Shown: positions 23,066 through 31,804, numbered from the stretch's first letter. The stretch: 32,678 bases of DNA from Streptococcus sp. oral taxon 431 (GCF_023115445.1 NZ_JALDUI010000019.1:1-32678); one strand, 5' to 3'. Notes: generated from the letters alone by a model not told the origin. Translations and numbers: made by a program.

Positions 23066-24550
23066 TTAAAGTCCTAGATAAGATTCTACCGCAGCCTGCA
23101 TCTCTGCTGCTGCAACAGTTGTCTTGTGACGAACTGGAGCTGTTTCGAGGCCATCAACTGCAGGTGGCACTGCTACTCCTGAAATTTCATGTAGTTGAGC
23201 CAAGGCTTCAAAATCGCTCAAACCTGATTGCCCAGTTACAGCTTCTACTGCAACCACTGGGAATTTATAAGGACTAGCTGTTGAAGCAATCACGGTCTTA
23301 GACACATCGCCTGTAGCAGCTTGGTATTTTTTATAAACAGCTGAGGCAACCGCTGTATGTGGATCCTCAATGTAGGCATCTGTTTGATAAACACGCTTGA
23401 TTTCTGCTGCTGTTTCTGCTTCAGTCGCATACTCAGCTACAAAAAGGTCAAGGATTTCTGCATCAAAATCTGTCAATTCATACTGACCTTGAGTGTTCAA
23501 AGCATTCATGAGTTCAGCTGTCTTAACCGCATTATTACCCAAAAGGTGGAAAATCAAGCGCTCCAAGTTTGAAGAGACCAAGATATCCATAGATGGGCTA
23601 GTGGTTACCTTAAATTCACGCTTCTTGTCATAAACATGAGTTTTAAAGAAGTCTGTCAAAACATTGTTGTCATTTGAAGCACAGATCAATTTGCCAACTG
23701 GTAGGCCGATTTGCTTAGCGTAAAAGGCAGCCAAGATATTCCCAAAGTTCCCTGTCGGTACGGTGAAGTTAACCTTGTCACCAGCCTTAATCTCACCAGT
23801 TTTAACAAGCTGAGCGTAGGCATACACATAATAGACAATCTGTGGTACTAAACGACCGATATTCATAGAGTTAGCAGATGAGAACTGGAGCTTATTAGCA
23901 GCCAATTTTTCACGAAGGGCCACATCATTGAACATGTGCTTAACGTTGGTTTGAGCATCGTCAAAGTTTCCATCGATGGCGATAACATGAGTATTGTCCC
24001 CAGTTTGAGTAGTCATTTGTAACTCTTGCACCTTGCTGACACCGTCTTTGGGATAAAAGACGATGATTTCAGTTCCAGGAACATCCGCAAATCCTGCCAT
24101 GGCAGCTTTACCGGTATCTCCAGACGTCGCTGTCAAGATGACAATCTTGTTTTCCAAGCCATGTTTCTTGGCAGCTGTTGTCATAAAGTATGGCAAGATA
24201 GACAAGGCCATATCCTTAAAGGCAATGGTTGAACCGTGGAAAAGTTCCAAGTTGTATTGGCCATCTAGTTTCACAAGAGGAGCAATGGCTGGTGTATCAA
24301 ACTTGCTGTCATAGGCGTTGGTGATACAGTAGTCCAACTCTTCTGCTGTAAAATCATCCAAGAAGGCTGACAAGACAAGTTTGGCCACTTCTTGATAAGA
24401 AGCGTCTTTTAATGTGTCAAAATCCAAGTCCACCTTTGGATAGCTCACTGGAGTAAACAAGCCTCCATCTGTTGCCAAACCTTGCAAAATCGCTTGGCTG
24501 GCTGTTACTGTATTGTTCGCATCACGCGTTGATTGATAAACTAATGTCAT
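23066..24550 (-). CDS. thrC: Threonine synthase
   Basis: Converts O-phosphohomoserine to threonine with pyridoxal phosphate; cytosolic. It has 494 residues, typical of the long class of ThrC. Landmarks: an N-terminal TRDANNTVTASQAILQGLA, the PLP lysine in HGSTIAFKDMALS, ILTATSGDTGKAA, SANSMNIGRLVPQIVYYV and FTVPTGNFGNILAAFYA. ATG follows AAAGGATAG. The promoter is an extended -10 (TGTTATAAT) with a near-perfect CodY box at the -35 position, so amino-acid control is likely. MATE and HAD genes follow, past an attenuator. Confidence 0.97.
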   Translation of the reverse strand: MTLVYQSTRDANNTVTASQAILQGLATDGGLFTPVSYPKVDLDFDTLKDASYQEVAKLVLSAFLDDFTAEELDYCITNAYDSKFDTPAIAPLVKLDGQYNLELFHGSTIAFKDMALSILPYFMTTAAKKHGLENKIVILTATSGDTGKAAMAGFADVPGTEIIVFYPKDGVSKVQELQMTTQTGDNTHVIAIDGNFDDAQTNVKHMFNDVALREKLAANKLQFSSANSMNIGRLVPQIVYYVYAYAQLVKTGEIKAGDKVNFTVPTGNFGNILAAFYAKQIGLPVGKLICASNDNNVLTDFFKTHVYDKKREFKVTTSPSMDILVSSNLERLIFHLLGNNAVKTAELMNALNTQGQYELTDFDAEILDLFVAEYATEAETAAEIKRVYQTDAYIEDPHTAVASAVYKKYQAATGDVSKTVIASTASPYKFPVVAVEAVTGQSGLSDFEALAQLHEISGVAVPPAVDGLETAPVRHKTTVAAAEMQAAVESYLGL

Positions 24551-24581
24551 AAATCTCTATCCTTTATCTATAGTCCTATTC

Positions 24582-24607
24582 ATTATAACATGATTTTTCA
24601 GAAAATT
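24582..24607 (-). promoter_or_regulatory. thrC promoter with CodY box
   Basis: On the minus strand, TGTTATAAT (extended -10, 24582-24590) follows AATTTTCTGAAAAAT (24593-24607). The latter matches the CodY consensus AATTTTCWGAAAATT at 14 of 15 positions and sits where the -35 would be. Binding there should block RNA polymerase. Confidence 0.8.
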
Positions 24608-24624
24608 CTTCCTTTATAGGAAAA

Positions 24625-25902
24625 TTATAGGTCTAATTCTTCTTTCAAAGGCTCTAAATAGGTCATTTCTTGCTGATCTCTCATCTTAAGACCTTGCTCT
24701 GCTATCGCTAGCAAGTCTTTGGAGAACTGGACAATCCCAGCTGTTTCTTCATCTGTGAGGTGTTTCTTAGAAAATTGTCTTCTCAAAGACTTGTAGTCAC
24801 GACCAAATATTTCAAAGAAAGGAGCTGTTTCTAGGTAAATTTCAAGCTTGTCTAGATTCACCAGCAAGCCTAAATGAAAGGCTGCCGAAGAAAAGGTTCG
24901 ATCTAGTGGCTGTGTACAAACACTCCGAAATTCGACCGTTCCTCGAGTTGTTAAGTCTTGGAATTGGTAACTACGGTGCGTTTGGAAATCCTTCTCTTGA
25001 GGAACAAGCAGAGTTTCTTTTCCATTTAGAGTATAGGCAGTAATCTCATCAGTATCTAAGTAATCTCTAGCTCGTATCGGAGAAAAATAGTAGGTTTCCC
25101 CATCACGTTCTGCTGTAAAAATCGCAGAGCAATCTAAATAATCAAAGAAATCATCCTCATCTTTGAAGAGTTTTGAATTGACACCGACATTCTCTGGATA
25201 AATTCCATGCATGGAATCTTCCCAAAAAATATCTCGTGAAATCAAAGTATCCCATTCTGCTCCCGAAAACTCAGAATTAGCAAACAGGTAAGCTTTGACT
25301 GCTTCAAGCTGAGTGAATGCATTAATGACACGTAGGTAGTTAGCAGTCGATACATCCAACTGAACTTGGCTCCCACAGATAAAGGCTCCATAGTCTGGAA
25401 AATCATGCAAAGAAACAGATTCTTGATTGTTGCCCATCTTCAGATAATCCATTAACATCTGGTAGCGAGGATATGCGACAGGCCTATTATCATTGATATC
25501 CCAATTCGGGTGAATCCCCCAACCTTGAATAGCATGATCCTTTTCTCTTAGCTTCTCCTGAATTACTTCCATATAGGCTCTAAAGCGCTCTTCCACTTCC
25601 TGAATACTCTTTGCCTTCCCAAAAGCAAACTCCAAGGTCGTGTAGGAAACCTCAAACAAAATACGGTCTTGACTCATCGGTTCTACAAGTTGAATTGGAT
25701 TGCCATCCTGGTCTTCCTTCTCAACTTCTAGACTGAGAGCGTCAACTAAAAAACGCATCAATTCCTTGCTGACTTCAATATCTGTAGGCTGACCTTTCTT
25801 ATGAACGATCGGAAACTCCAACTCAATACCGATGTAGAGATCTGGATTTTCTTTGATATTCTTTAAATAGCGGTCTTTTAATAACTGAACTGAAGGGGAC
25901 AT
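24625..25902 (-). CDS. GCS2-family glutamate-cysteine ligase-like protein
   Basis: A protein of 425 residues in the glutamate-cysteine ligase family 2, which forms gamma-glutamyl bonds with ATP. The metal/substrate signature IGIELEFPIV lies at about 24-33. QDRILFEVSYTTLEFAFG, GIHPNWDINDNRPVAYPRYQ, FICGSQVQLDVS and TRGTVEFRSVCTQPLDRTF follow, in the order seen in GCS2 and plant-type GshA proteins. No glutathione synthetase domain is fused and no gshB lies nearby, so the product may be gamma-glutamylcysteine or another gamma-glutamyl compound. ATG follows GAGAGGT. It has its own extended -10 promoter. Confidence 0.75.
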   Translation of the reverse strand: MSPSVQLLKDRYLKNIKENPDLYIGIELEFPIVHKKGQPTDIEVSKELMRFLVDALSLEVEKEDQDGNPIQLVEPMSQDRILFEVSYTTLEFAFGKAKSIQEVEERFRAYMEVIQEKLREKDHAIQGWGIHPNWDINDNRPVAYPRYQMLMDYLKMGNNQESVSLHDFPDYGAFICGSQVQLDVSTANYLRVINAFTQLEAVKAYLFANSEFSGAEWDTLISRDIFWEDSMHGIYPENVGVNSKLFKDEDDFFDYLDCSAIFTAERDGETYYFSPIRARDYLDTDEITAYTLNGKETLLVPQEKDFQTHRSYQFQDLTTRGTVEFRSVCTQPLDRTFSSAAFHLGLLVNLDKLEIYLETAPFFEIFGRDYKSLRRQFSKKHLTDEETAGIVQFSKDLLAIAEQGLKMRDQQEMTYLEPLKEELDL

Positions 25903-25950
25903 ACATACCTCTCATTCTAACTTCTCATACTAGAAAACAAATTACTCTCT

Positions 25951-25959
25951 ATTATACCA
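25951..25959 (-). promoter_or_regulatory. Extended -10 promoter of the GCS2 gene
   Basis: On the minus strand TGGTATAAT, about 50 bases before the start codon. I see no clear -35. Confidence 0.6.
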
Positions 25960-26134
25960 AAAAGTCCTAGAGAAGGATCTTAGAAAGTCTGTTTGCAAGC
26001 TTGCTCCCTAGATTTAAGACCAAACAACTTCCTAATTATATGAAATTTTATAATAAGACGTCAGATATCATTGTTCAATTTTCACAGTCTCATCAACCAG
26101 TTAAGCGATTACATATATTTTTGCATCAAATCCC

Positions 26135-26163
26135 TTGTACTATATTAAATATAGTGATATAAT
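26135..26163 (+). promoter_or_regulatory. Alcohol dehydrogenase promoter with a palindrome filling the spacer
   Basis: TTGTAC (26135-26140), a 17-base spacer and TATAAT (26158-26163, with an upstream TG) form the promoter. ACTATATT-A-AATATAGT (26139-26155), a perfect 8-bp-arm palindrome, occupies the spacer. This is a strong candidate repressor operator. The 108-base leader that follows contains partly complementary GAGGGCAG and CTGCACCTC segments. Confidence 0.75.
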
Positions 26164-26271
26164 TCACATATAGACAAAAAGAGGGCAGTTCAAATTCGAC
26201 TTCACTTGAATCATGAGTCAAGGCAAGCCCCTTTTCCTCTGCACCTCAACGACTAATCAAGGAGGATAGCT

Positions 26272-27291
26272 ATGAAAGCTGTTGTTGTAAATCCAGAAAG
26301 CACTGGTGTTGCTATTGAAGAAAAAGTTCTCCGTCCACTCGAAACTGGGGAAGCTCTTGTAGAAGTTGAGTACTGTGGTGTCTGCCACACTGACCTCCAC
26401 GTTGCCCATGGTGACTTTGGTAAAGTTCCAGGACGCGTTCTCGGTCACGAAGGTATCGGTATCGTAAAAGAAATCGCCCCTGATGTTAAAAGTCTCAAAG
26501 TTGGCGACCGTGTCAGCGTAGCTTGGTTCTTTGAAGGCTGTGGTATGTGTGAATACTGTACAACCGGACGAGAAACTCTTTGCCGTTCCGTAAAAAATGC
26601 AGGCTACTCAGTTGACGGCGGTATGGCTGAACAATGTATCGTAACTGCAGATTATGCTGTTAAGGTTCCAGATGGTCTCGATCCAGCCCAAGCCTCTTCT
26701 ATCACTTGTGCCGGTGTTACCACATACAAGGCTATCAAAGAAGCAAAAGTTGAACCAGGCCAATGGGTTGTACTCTATGGTGCTGGAGGACTTGGTAACT
26801 TAGCTGTTCAATACGCTAAAAAAGTATTCAACGCTCACGTTATCGCAGTAGATATTAACAACGATAAACTTGCTCTAGCTAAAGAAGTTGGTGCTGATAT
26901 CGTGATTAATGGTCTTGAAGTCGAAGATGTTCCAGGCCTTATCAAAGAAAAAACAAACGGTGGGGCTCACTCAGCTGTCGTAACAGCTGTATCAAAAGTT
27001 GCCTTTAACCAAGCAGTTGACTCTGTTCGTGCAGGCGGTCGTGTAGTAGCTGTCGGACTCCCTTCAGAAATGATGGACCTTAGCATCGTCAAAACAGTTC
27101 TTGACGGTATCCAAGTCATCGGTTCCCTTGTTGGAACACGTAAAGATTTGGAAGAAGCCTTCCAATTTGGTGCTGAAGGTCTGGTTGTTCCAATCGTTCA
27201 AAAACGGTCTGTCGAAGATGCCATTGCTGTCTTTGATGAAATGGCTGCTGGTACCATCCAAGGTCGCATGGTTTTAGACTTTACCCACTAA
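26272..27291 (+). CDS. adhP: Zinc-dependent alcohol dehydrogenase (AdhP type)
   Basis: Interconverts primary alcohols and aldehydes with NAD(H); cytosolic, tetrameric family. It has 339 residues. Catalytic zinc ligands are in [17 protein letters not shown] and GHEGIG. Structural zinc cysteines are in [15 protein letters not shown]. The Rossmann motif is [19 protein letters not shown], and [20 protein letters not shown] ends with the acidic residue that favours NAD. ATG follows AAGGAGG. It is monocistronic, with its own promoter, palindromic operator and terminator. The symbol is by family resemblance. Confidence 0.92.
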   Translation: MKAVVVNPESTGVAIEEKVLRPLETGEALVEVEYCGVCHTDLHVAHGDFGKVPGRVLGHEGIGIVKEIAPDVKSLKVGDRVSVAWFFEGCGMCEYCTTGRETLCRSVKNAGYSVDGGMAEQCIVTADYAVKVPDGLDPAQASSITCAGVTTYKAIKEAKVEPGQWVVLYGAGGLGNLAVQYAKKVFNAHVIAVDINNDKLALAKEVGADIVINGLEVEDVPGLIKEKTNGGAHSAVVTAVSKVAFNQAVDSVRAGGRVVAVGLPSEMMDLSIVKTVLDGIQVIGSLVGTRKDLEEAFQFGAEGLVVPIVQKRSVEDAIAVFDEMAAGTIQGRMVLDFTH

Positions 27292-27307
27292 GATAAATAA
27301 TAAATGC

Positions 27308-27346
27308 CAAAACGAGGTCGGGACAGAAGATCCCACCTCGATTTTT
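27308..27346 (+). terminator. Terminator of the alcohol dehydrogenase gene
   Basis: CGAGGT-C-GGGA and TCCC-A-CCTCG form a stem with an internal mismatch around a short loop, followed by ATTTTTTG. The rest of the 27348-27519 gap holds only AT-rich sequence and a weak hairpin near 27379-27405. Confidence 0.8.
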
Positions 27347-27519
27347 TGTAATAAAATTTTGACACGACAACTAATTGGACTTGGGGCATTTTTTAGACGC
27401 CCAAGAGCACTACTGACAAAAACTTCCTAATCCCTCCGCTTTTTTATATTAAATTTTTTTACCATTTTATAGACGATTTTATAAAAAGTTTATATATCAA
27501 TATTTGCAAAGATAGGGCT

Positions 27520-27548
27520 TTGATATTTTTTTCACTCTTTATTATAAT
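27520..27548 (+). promoter_or_regulatory. manLMN promoter
   Basis: TTGATA (27520-27525), a 17-base spacer and TATAAT (27543-27548) form a near-consensus promoter about 95 bases before manL. Confidence 0.8.
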
Positions 27549-27562
27549 TAGTTGCTTTTTTT

Positions 27563-27577
27563 CTGAAAACGATTTAT
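27563..27577 (+). promoter_or_regulatory. cre-like site (CcpA) downstream of the manL promoter
   Basis: CTGAAAACGATTTAT resembles the CcpA operator (WTGNNARCGNWWWCAW), keeping TG, ARCG and the T-rich half but lacking the final CA. It starts about 15 bases after the -10, so binding would block initiation or early elongation. Confidence 0.5.
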
Positions 27578-27642
27578 ACTTAAGGAGTCTTAAAGTTTTC
27601 TTAAACTACAAGTCAAACATTTTATAAGGAGGAATGACAATA

Positions 27643-28632
27643 ATGAGTATCGGAATCATTATTGCGAGCCACGGTGAATTTGCCGCGGGTATTCATCAGT
27701 CAGGATCTATGATCTTTGGTGAACAAGAAAAGGTTCAAGTTGTAACCTTTATGCCAAACGAAGGTCCAGACGATTTATACGCCAAGTTCAACAATGCTGT
27801 GGCTGCATTTGACGCAGAAGATGAGGTTCTAGTCTTGGCTGACCTTTGGAGTGGTTCTCCATTTAACCAAGCAAGCCGCGTAATGGGAGAAAATCCTGAG
27901 CGTAAATTTGCCATCATCACAGGACTTAACTTGCCGATGTTGATCCAAGCCTACACAGAGCGCCTTATGGATGCTAATGCTGGAGTGGATAAAGTCGCTG
28001 CGAACATCATTAAAGAAGCCAAAGATGGCATCAAGGCTCTACCAGAAGAGATAAACCCAGCTGAGGAAGTTGCAACTGCTGCAGCTGCTCCTGTAGCCCA
28101 AGCTGCCATCCCAGAAGGAACTGTTATCGGAGACGGTAAATTGAAAATCAATCTTGCTCGTCTTGACACACGTCTTCTTCATGGACAAGTCGCAACTGCT
28201 TGGACACCAGATTCAAAAGCTAACCGTATCATCGTTGCTTCAGATAACGTAGCTAACGACGATCTTCGTAAAGAGTTGATCAAACAAGCTGCTCCTAACG
28301 GAGTAAAAGCTAACGTTGTACCAATCAAAAAATTGATTGAGGTTGCAAAAGATCCTCGTTTTGGTGAGACACACGCCCTTATCTTGTTTGAAACACCACA
28401 AGATGCCCTCCGTGCTATCGAAGGCGGTGTGCCAATCAAGACTCTTAACGTTGGTTCAATGGCTCACTCAACAGGTAAAACAATGGTCAATAACGTATTG
28501 TCAATGGACAAAGACGACGTTGCTACATTTGAAAAAATGCGCGACCTTGGCGTTGAATTTGACGTACGTAAAGTACCAAACGACACTAAAAAAGATTTGT
28601 TTGACTTGATTAGCAAAGCTAACGTTCAATAA
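27643..28632 (+). CDS. manL: Mannose-family PTS enzyme IIAB
   Basis: Phosphorylates and helps import mannose, glucose, glucosamine and related sugars; cytosolic IIA and IIB domains in one chain. I start at ATG 27643 ([13 protein letters not shown]), 10 bases after AAGGAGG; the ATG at 27634 is too close to the ribosome binding site. This gives 329 residues. IIA (about 1-135) has the phospho-His at position 10. An Ala/Pro-rich linker (about 140-163) joins it to IIB (about 165-329), with [15 protein letters not shown] and the phospho-His at about 180. It is first in the operon manL-manM-manN. In streptococci this system also feeds carbon-catabolite control. Confidence 0.96.
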   Translation: MSIGIIIASHGEFAAGIHQSGSMIFGEQEKVQVVTFMPNEGPDDLYAKFNNAVAAFDAEDEVLVLADLWSGSPFNQASRVMGENPERKFAIITGLNLPMLIQAYTERLMDANAGVDKVAANIIKEAKDGIKALPEEINPAEEVATAAAAPVAQAAIPEGTVIGDGKLKINLARLDTRLLHGQVATAWTPDSKANRIIVASDNVANDDLRKELIKQAAPNGVKANVVPIKKLIEVAKDPRFGETHALILFETPQDALRAIEGGVPIKTLNVGSMAHSTGKTMVNNVLSMDKDDVATFEKMRDLGVEFDVRKVPNDTKKDLFDLISKANVQ

Positions 28633-28661
28633 TTAACATTAAATAGAAAAGGAATAAAACC

Positions 28662-29474
28662 ATGTCAGATATTTCATTCATTTCTGCTATCTTGGTTGTA
28701 GTTGTTGCCTTCTTCGCAGGTCTTGAAGGTATCCTCGACCAATTCCAATTCCATCAACCAATCGTCGCATGTACCCTTATCGGTCTTGTCACAGGTAACC
28801 TTGAAGCAGGGGTTATGCTTGGTGGATCACTTCAAATGATCGCCCTTGGTTGGGCAAACATCGGTGCTGCCGTTGCTCCTGACGCTGCCCTTGCCTCTGT
28901 TGCCGCTGCAATCATCATGATTAAAGGTGGTAACTTTACTACTGAAGGTATCGCAGTCGCAACTGCTACTGCAATACCTCTTGCCGTAGCTGGACTTTTC
29001 TTGACTATGATTGTTCGTACAATCTCAGTTGGTTTGGTTCACACTGCTGACGCTGCTGCTAAAGAAGGAAACATTACAGCTGTTGAACGCGCTCACTACT
29101 TTGCCCTCGCTCTTCAAGGTCTACGTATTGCTATCCCAGCTGCACTCTTGCTTGCAATGCCAACTGAAGCCGTTCAAAGCGTATTGAACCTTATGCCAGA
29201 ATGGCTTAAAGGTGGTATGGCTGTCGGTGGTGCTATGGTCGTTGCCGTTGGTTACGCATTGGTTATCAACATGATGGCTACTCGTGAAGTATGGCCATTC
29301 TTCGCTATCGGTTTTGCTCTTGCAGCAATCTCTCAATTGACTTTGATTGCCCTTGGTGTCATCGGTGTTGCCCTTGCCTTCATCTACCTCAACCTTTCTA
29401 AACAAGGTGGAAACGGCGGAGGAGGAGCTGCAACTTCTAACGATCCAATCGGTGATATCCTAGAAGACTACTAG
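28662..29474 (+). CDS. manM: Mannose-family PTS enzyme IIC
   Basis: Membrane component that, together with IID, forms the sugar channel of the mannose PTS. It has 270 residues with several long hydrophobic segments. Typical phrases are GLEGILDQFQFHQPIVACTL, GNLEAGVMLGGSLQMIALGW and WANIGAAVAPDAALASVAAA. The C-terminus has a short Gly-rich stretch before a hydrophilic tail. It starts 29 bases after manL, with AAAAGGAA as ribosome binding site, and lies 14 bases before manN. In related species ManM/ManN also serve as receptors for class IIa bacteriocins. Confidence 0.95.
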   Translation: MSDISFISAILVVVVAFFAGLEGILDQFQFHQPIVACTLIGLVTGNLEAGVMLGGSLQMIALGWANIGAAVAPDAALASVAAAIIMIKGGNFTTEGIAVATATAIPLAVAGLFLTMIVRTISVGLVHTADAAAKEGNITAVERAHYFALALQGLRIAIPAALLLAMPTEAVQSVLNLMPEWLKGGMAVGGAMVVAVGYALVINMMATREVWPFFAIGFALAAISQLTLIALGVIGVALAFIYLNLSKQGGNGGGGAATSNDPIGDILEDY

Positions 29475-29488
29475 AAAGGGGAACAATC

Positions 29489-30400
29489 ATGGCTGAAAAA
29501 ATTCAATTATCAAAATCAGATCGCCAAAAAGTTTGGTGGCGTTCACAATTCCTTCAAGGTTCTTGGAACTACGAACGTATGCAAAACTTGGGTTGGGCTT
29601 ACTCTTTGATCCCAGCTATCAAGAAACTTTACACTAAAAAAGAAGACCAAGCTGCTGCTCTTGAGCGTCACCTCGAGTTCTTCAACACTCACCCATACGT
29701 AGCTGCCCCAATCATGGGGGTTACTCTTGCACTTGAAGAAGAACGCGCAAACGGTACTGAAATCGATGACGCTGCTATCCAAGGTGTTAAGATCGGTATG
29801 ATGGGACCTCTTGCTGGTATCGGTGACCCAGTCTTCTGGTTTACAGTTCGTCCTATCCTTGGTGCCCTTGGTGCATCACTTGCTGCAACTGGTAACATCG
29901 TTGGTCCACTTCTCTTCTTCTTTGGATGGAATGCAATCCGTATGTCTTTCCTATGGTATACACAAGAGTTTGGTTACAAGGCTGGATCTGAAATCACTAA
30001 AGATATGTCAGGTGGTATCTTGAAAGACATCACTAAAGGAGCTTCTATCCTTGGTATGTTCATCCTTGCCGTTCTTGTACAACGTTGGGTATCAATCAAC
30101 TTCACTATCAACCTTCCAGGTAAACAATTGTCAGAAGGTGCCTACATCGTCTTCCCAGAAGGTCCTGTTACAGGTGGAGAATTGAAGGGAATCCTCGGCC
30201 AAGCACTTAGCGGATTGAGCTTGGATAGCGTTCAACCACAAACCCTTCAAGGACAGTTGAACTCATTGATCCCAGGATTGATGGGACTTCTCCTTACTTT
30301 CCTTTGCATGTGGTTGCTTAAGAAAAAAGTATCTCCAATCACAATCATTCTTGCCCTCTTTGTAGTTGGTATCGCAGCTCGTTTCTTCGGTATCATGTAA
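29489..30400 (+). CDS. manN: Mannose-family PTS enzyme IID
   Basis: Membrane partner of ManM in mannose/glucose uptake. It has 303 residues. The soluble N-terminal part (about 1-120) has the family phrases FLQGSWNYERMQNLGWAYSL and FFNTHPYVAAPIMGVTLALE. MMGPLAGIGDPVFWFTVRPI follows, then LGASLAATGNIVGPLLFFFG. A C-terminal pair of hydrophobic helices ends the chain. ATG follows AAAGGGG. It is the last gene of the operon and is followed by a strong terminator. Confidence 0.95.
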   Translation: MAEKIQLSKSDRQKVWWRSQFLQGSWNYERMQNLGWAYSLIPAIKKLYTKKEDQAAALERHLEFFNTHPYVAAPIMGVTLALEEERANGTEIDDAAIQGVKIGMMGPLAGIGDPVFWFTVRPILGALGASLAATGNIVGPLLFFFGWNAIRMSFLWYTQEFGYKAGSEITKDMSGGILKDITKGASILGMFILAVLVQRWVSINFTINLPGKQLSEGAYIVFPEGPVTGGELKGILGQALSGLSLDSVQPQTLQGQLNSLIPGLMGLLLTFLCMWLLKKKVSPITIILALFVVGIAARFFGIM

Positions 30401-30425
30401 TCTTGGTGAGAATGTACAAACAAAA

Positions 30426-30455
30426 AAAGAATCAGGTTTATCACCTGATTCTTTT
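30426..30455 (+). terminator. manLMN terminator
   Basis: AAAGAATCAGG (30426-30436) and CCTGATTCTTT (30444-30454) form a perfect 11-bp stem followed by T and G. It lies 25 bases after manN. Confidence 0.9.
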
Positions 30456-30481
30456 GGCTCTTTGTCAAATAGTGTTGATGA
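30456..30481 (+). repeat. Possible IS terminal repeat (ISL3-like)
   Basis: GGCTCTTTGTCAAATAGTGT and the next six bases begin directly after the manN terminator. From memory it resembles terminal repeats of streptococcal ISL3-family elements. No partner copy or transposase is visible in the window. Confidence 0.3.
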
Positions 30482-30593
30482 AGAACCTAATGAAAAAAGA
30501 ATCCAACAAAAATTGGACTACCTGTCTCCGGTTGAATACCGAAGACGGTAGCCCTAGGGTGTTTTTATTAAATTCTCACTTTTTGGGGTCAGT
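30477..30593 (+). pseudogene. 3' remnant of an IS3-family transposase (OrfB) with terminal repeat
   Basis: The last 25 codons read DEEPNEKRIQQKLDYLSPVEYRRR then stop. 'KRIQ-KL-LSPVEYR' is the conserved C-terminus of IS150/IS861-type integrase-like transposases. An IS3-type terminal repeat (CTTTTTGGGGTCAGT, 30579-30593) follows 28 bases later, similar to the one at the left end of the window (about 128-143). Everything upstream of the fragment is replaced by the manN terminator region, so the element is decayed. Confidence 0.75.
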
Positions 30594-30634
30594 CCCTAAG
30601 CCTGATAGTAATTTTTTGTTCATACTATTCCCCT

Positions 30635-31123
30635 TTAGTCATTTACTACTTTAAGTTGCATTGCTTTAGCTACTTCTTCTGCCTTTGATCCCTTAGGTGT
30701 ATGGATTTCTACATCTGGGTTACAGTTATCCACAAAATAGAAGTATTCTGTAATTTCTGTTACACTTGCTGGAATTGTAATAGATTTAATTGATGATGTC
30801 CCCCAGAATACTAATGTTCCAATACTCTTTGTTCCTTCTGGGAATACAACTGATTCTAATGAACTATCAGAGTTGAAAACATCATCTTCTACTGTTTCTA
30901 TTGACTTACCAAAGTGGACATACTTTAACTTATTGTCAATCGTAAACGCACCTTTTCCAATATATCGTACTGTATCTGGTAAAACGATTGCCTCACAATG
31001 TTTCAAGTTCGCAAGACCACGTTCTCCAATTGCGATAACAGGTTTACCTTTAATTTCCTTTGGTACACGAACAACCTTATCGTCAGAAGTACAACTATAG
31101 ATGACATAACCTTCTTTCCATAA
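30635..31123 (-). pseudogene. 5'-truncated BspA-type leucine-rich repeat protein
   Basis: The minus-strand frame stays open from about 31159 and translates from 31117 as EGYVIYSCTSDDKVVRVPKE..., then KHCEAIVLPDTVRYIGKGAF and SLESVVFPEGTKSIG. These are LRR_5 (BspA) repeats of about 23 residues, four or so copies, ending in a short C-terminal tail (KAEEVAKAMQLKVVND). No ATG with a ribosome binding site lies upstream, only a TTG inside the repeats at 31006. The signal peptide and N-terminus that BspA proteins carry are missing. I read it as a gene fragment left by rearrangement. Confidence 0.7.
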
Positions 31124-31213
31124 ATATAAGCATGTTAATATATTAATATATTTAAGGATTTATAACTATAGTTCCTTAATTTTCCCAGTAAAAAAACGAA
31201 AGGCACCACAAGT

Positions 31214-31650
31214 TATTTATGTGTTTTCTTTAAACGATTCATGTACTTCTGTCGCAACTTCTCACCCGCCTTTAATTGCGGTTGCGATAGATTGAGGACC
31301 TAAATATGCATCCCCTGTTATTAGTTCATTTCTATTGTATTCTGATGTTGACCGAAAGTCAAATTTTTACCTTTCATCTAGAACACTAAAGTCTACTTTT
31401 GTTCAATTGCTGCAACGACAAGGTCACATGGAATAATATGTTCACTACCTGCCACTTCATGCGTTGATCTTCTTCCACTTTCATCTGATTCACCAAGTTC
31501 CATTGTAATAACCTTTACACCAGTTACTTTCCCACTCTCATCACGCAATACTTCTTTAATATTCTCTAAGAAATGGAATGTAACACCTTCATTGTGTGCA
31601 TCTTTGATTTGTAGTGTAGCTTCTAGTATATTGTTCATATGGTCATCATT
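31214..31650 (-). pseudogene. Broken GltD-like FAD/NADPH oxidoreductase fragment
   Basis: The 81-codon open frame at 31393-31638 translates to NEGVTFHFLENIKEVLRDES, GKVTGVKVITMELGESDESG and a CDLVVAAIEQ end. This is the NADPH-domain region of glutamate synthase small-subunit-like oxidoreductases, which runs into 'D-x-V-I-x-A-I-G-Q'. Past its stop, another frame continues with the family C-terminus: TGDAYLGPQSIATAIKGG, a stop, then EVATEVHESF. The gene is therefore split by a frame change plus an in-frame stop, and it lacks its N-terminal two thirds. It is a clear pseudogene; the exact parent enzyme is uncertain. Confidence 0.7.
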
Positions 31651-31714
31651 CTTTTGTTTTAGGTTTCAGCGCTTTTAATATAATGGATGTTGGCCTTTTT
31701 GTATACACTAAAAT

Positions 31715-31743
31715 AGGGTTGGTGGAAAATTTCCATCAACCCT
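31715..31743. other. 29-bp near-perfect palindrome
   Basis: AGGGTTGGTGGAAA (31715-31728) and TTTCCATCAACCCT (31730-31743) pair with a single G:T position around one base. A hairpin this long, between decayed genes, may be the end of a lost transposon or a strong terminator. Confidence 0.6.
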
Positions 31744-31760
31744 AAAAATTATAGAACCAC

Positions 31761-31795
31761 ACAAAACCCTGACCAGAGATGGCCAGGGTTTTGTA
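31761..31795. terminator. Terminator of the DUF4230 gene
   Basis: CAAAACCCTGACC and GGCCAGGGTTTTG pair with one mismatch around AGAGAT. On the minus strand it is followed by TGTGG and on the plus strand by TATTT. It lies just after the stop at 31805. Confidence 0.75.
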
Positions 31796-31804
31796 TTTCA
31801 AAAA

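Noticed and set aside
27379..27405. Hairpin in the manL upstream gap as a riboswitch
   Set aside because: The stem is short with a bulge and lies upstream of the promoter, so it is not part of the manL leader.
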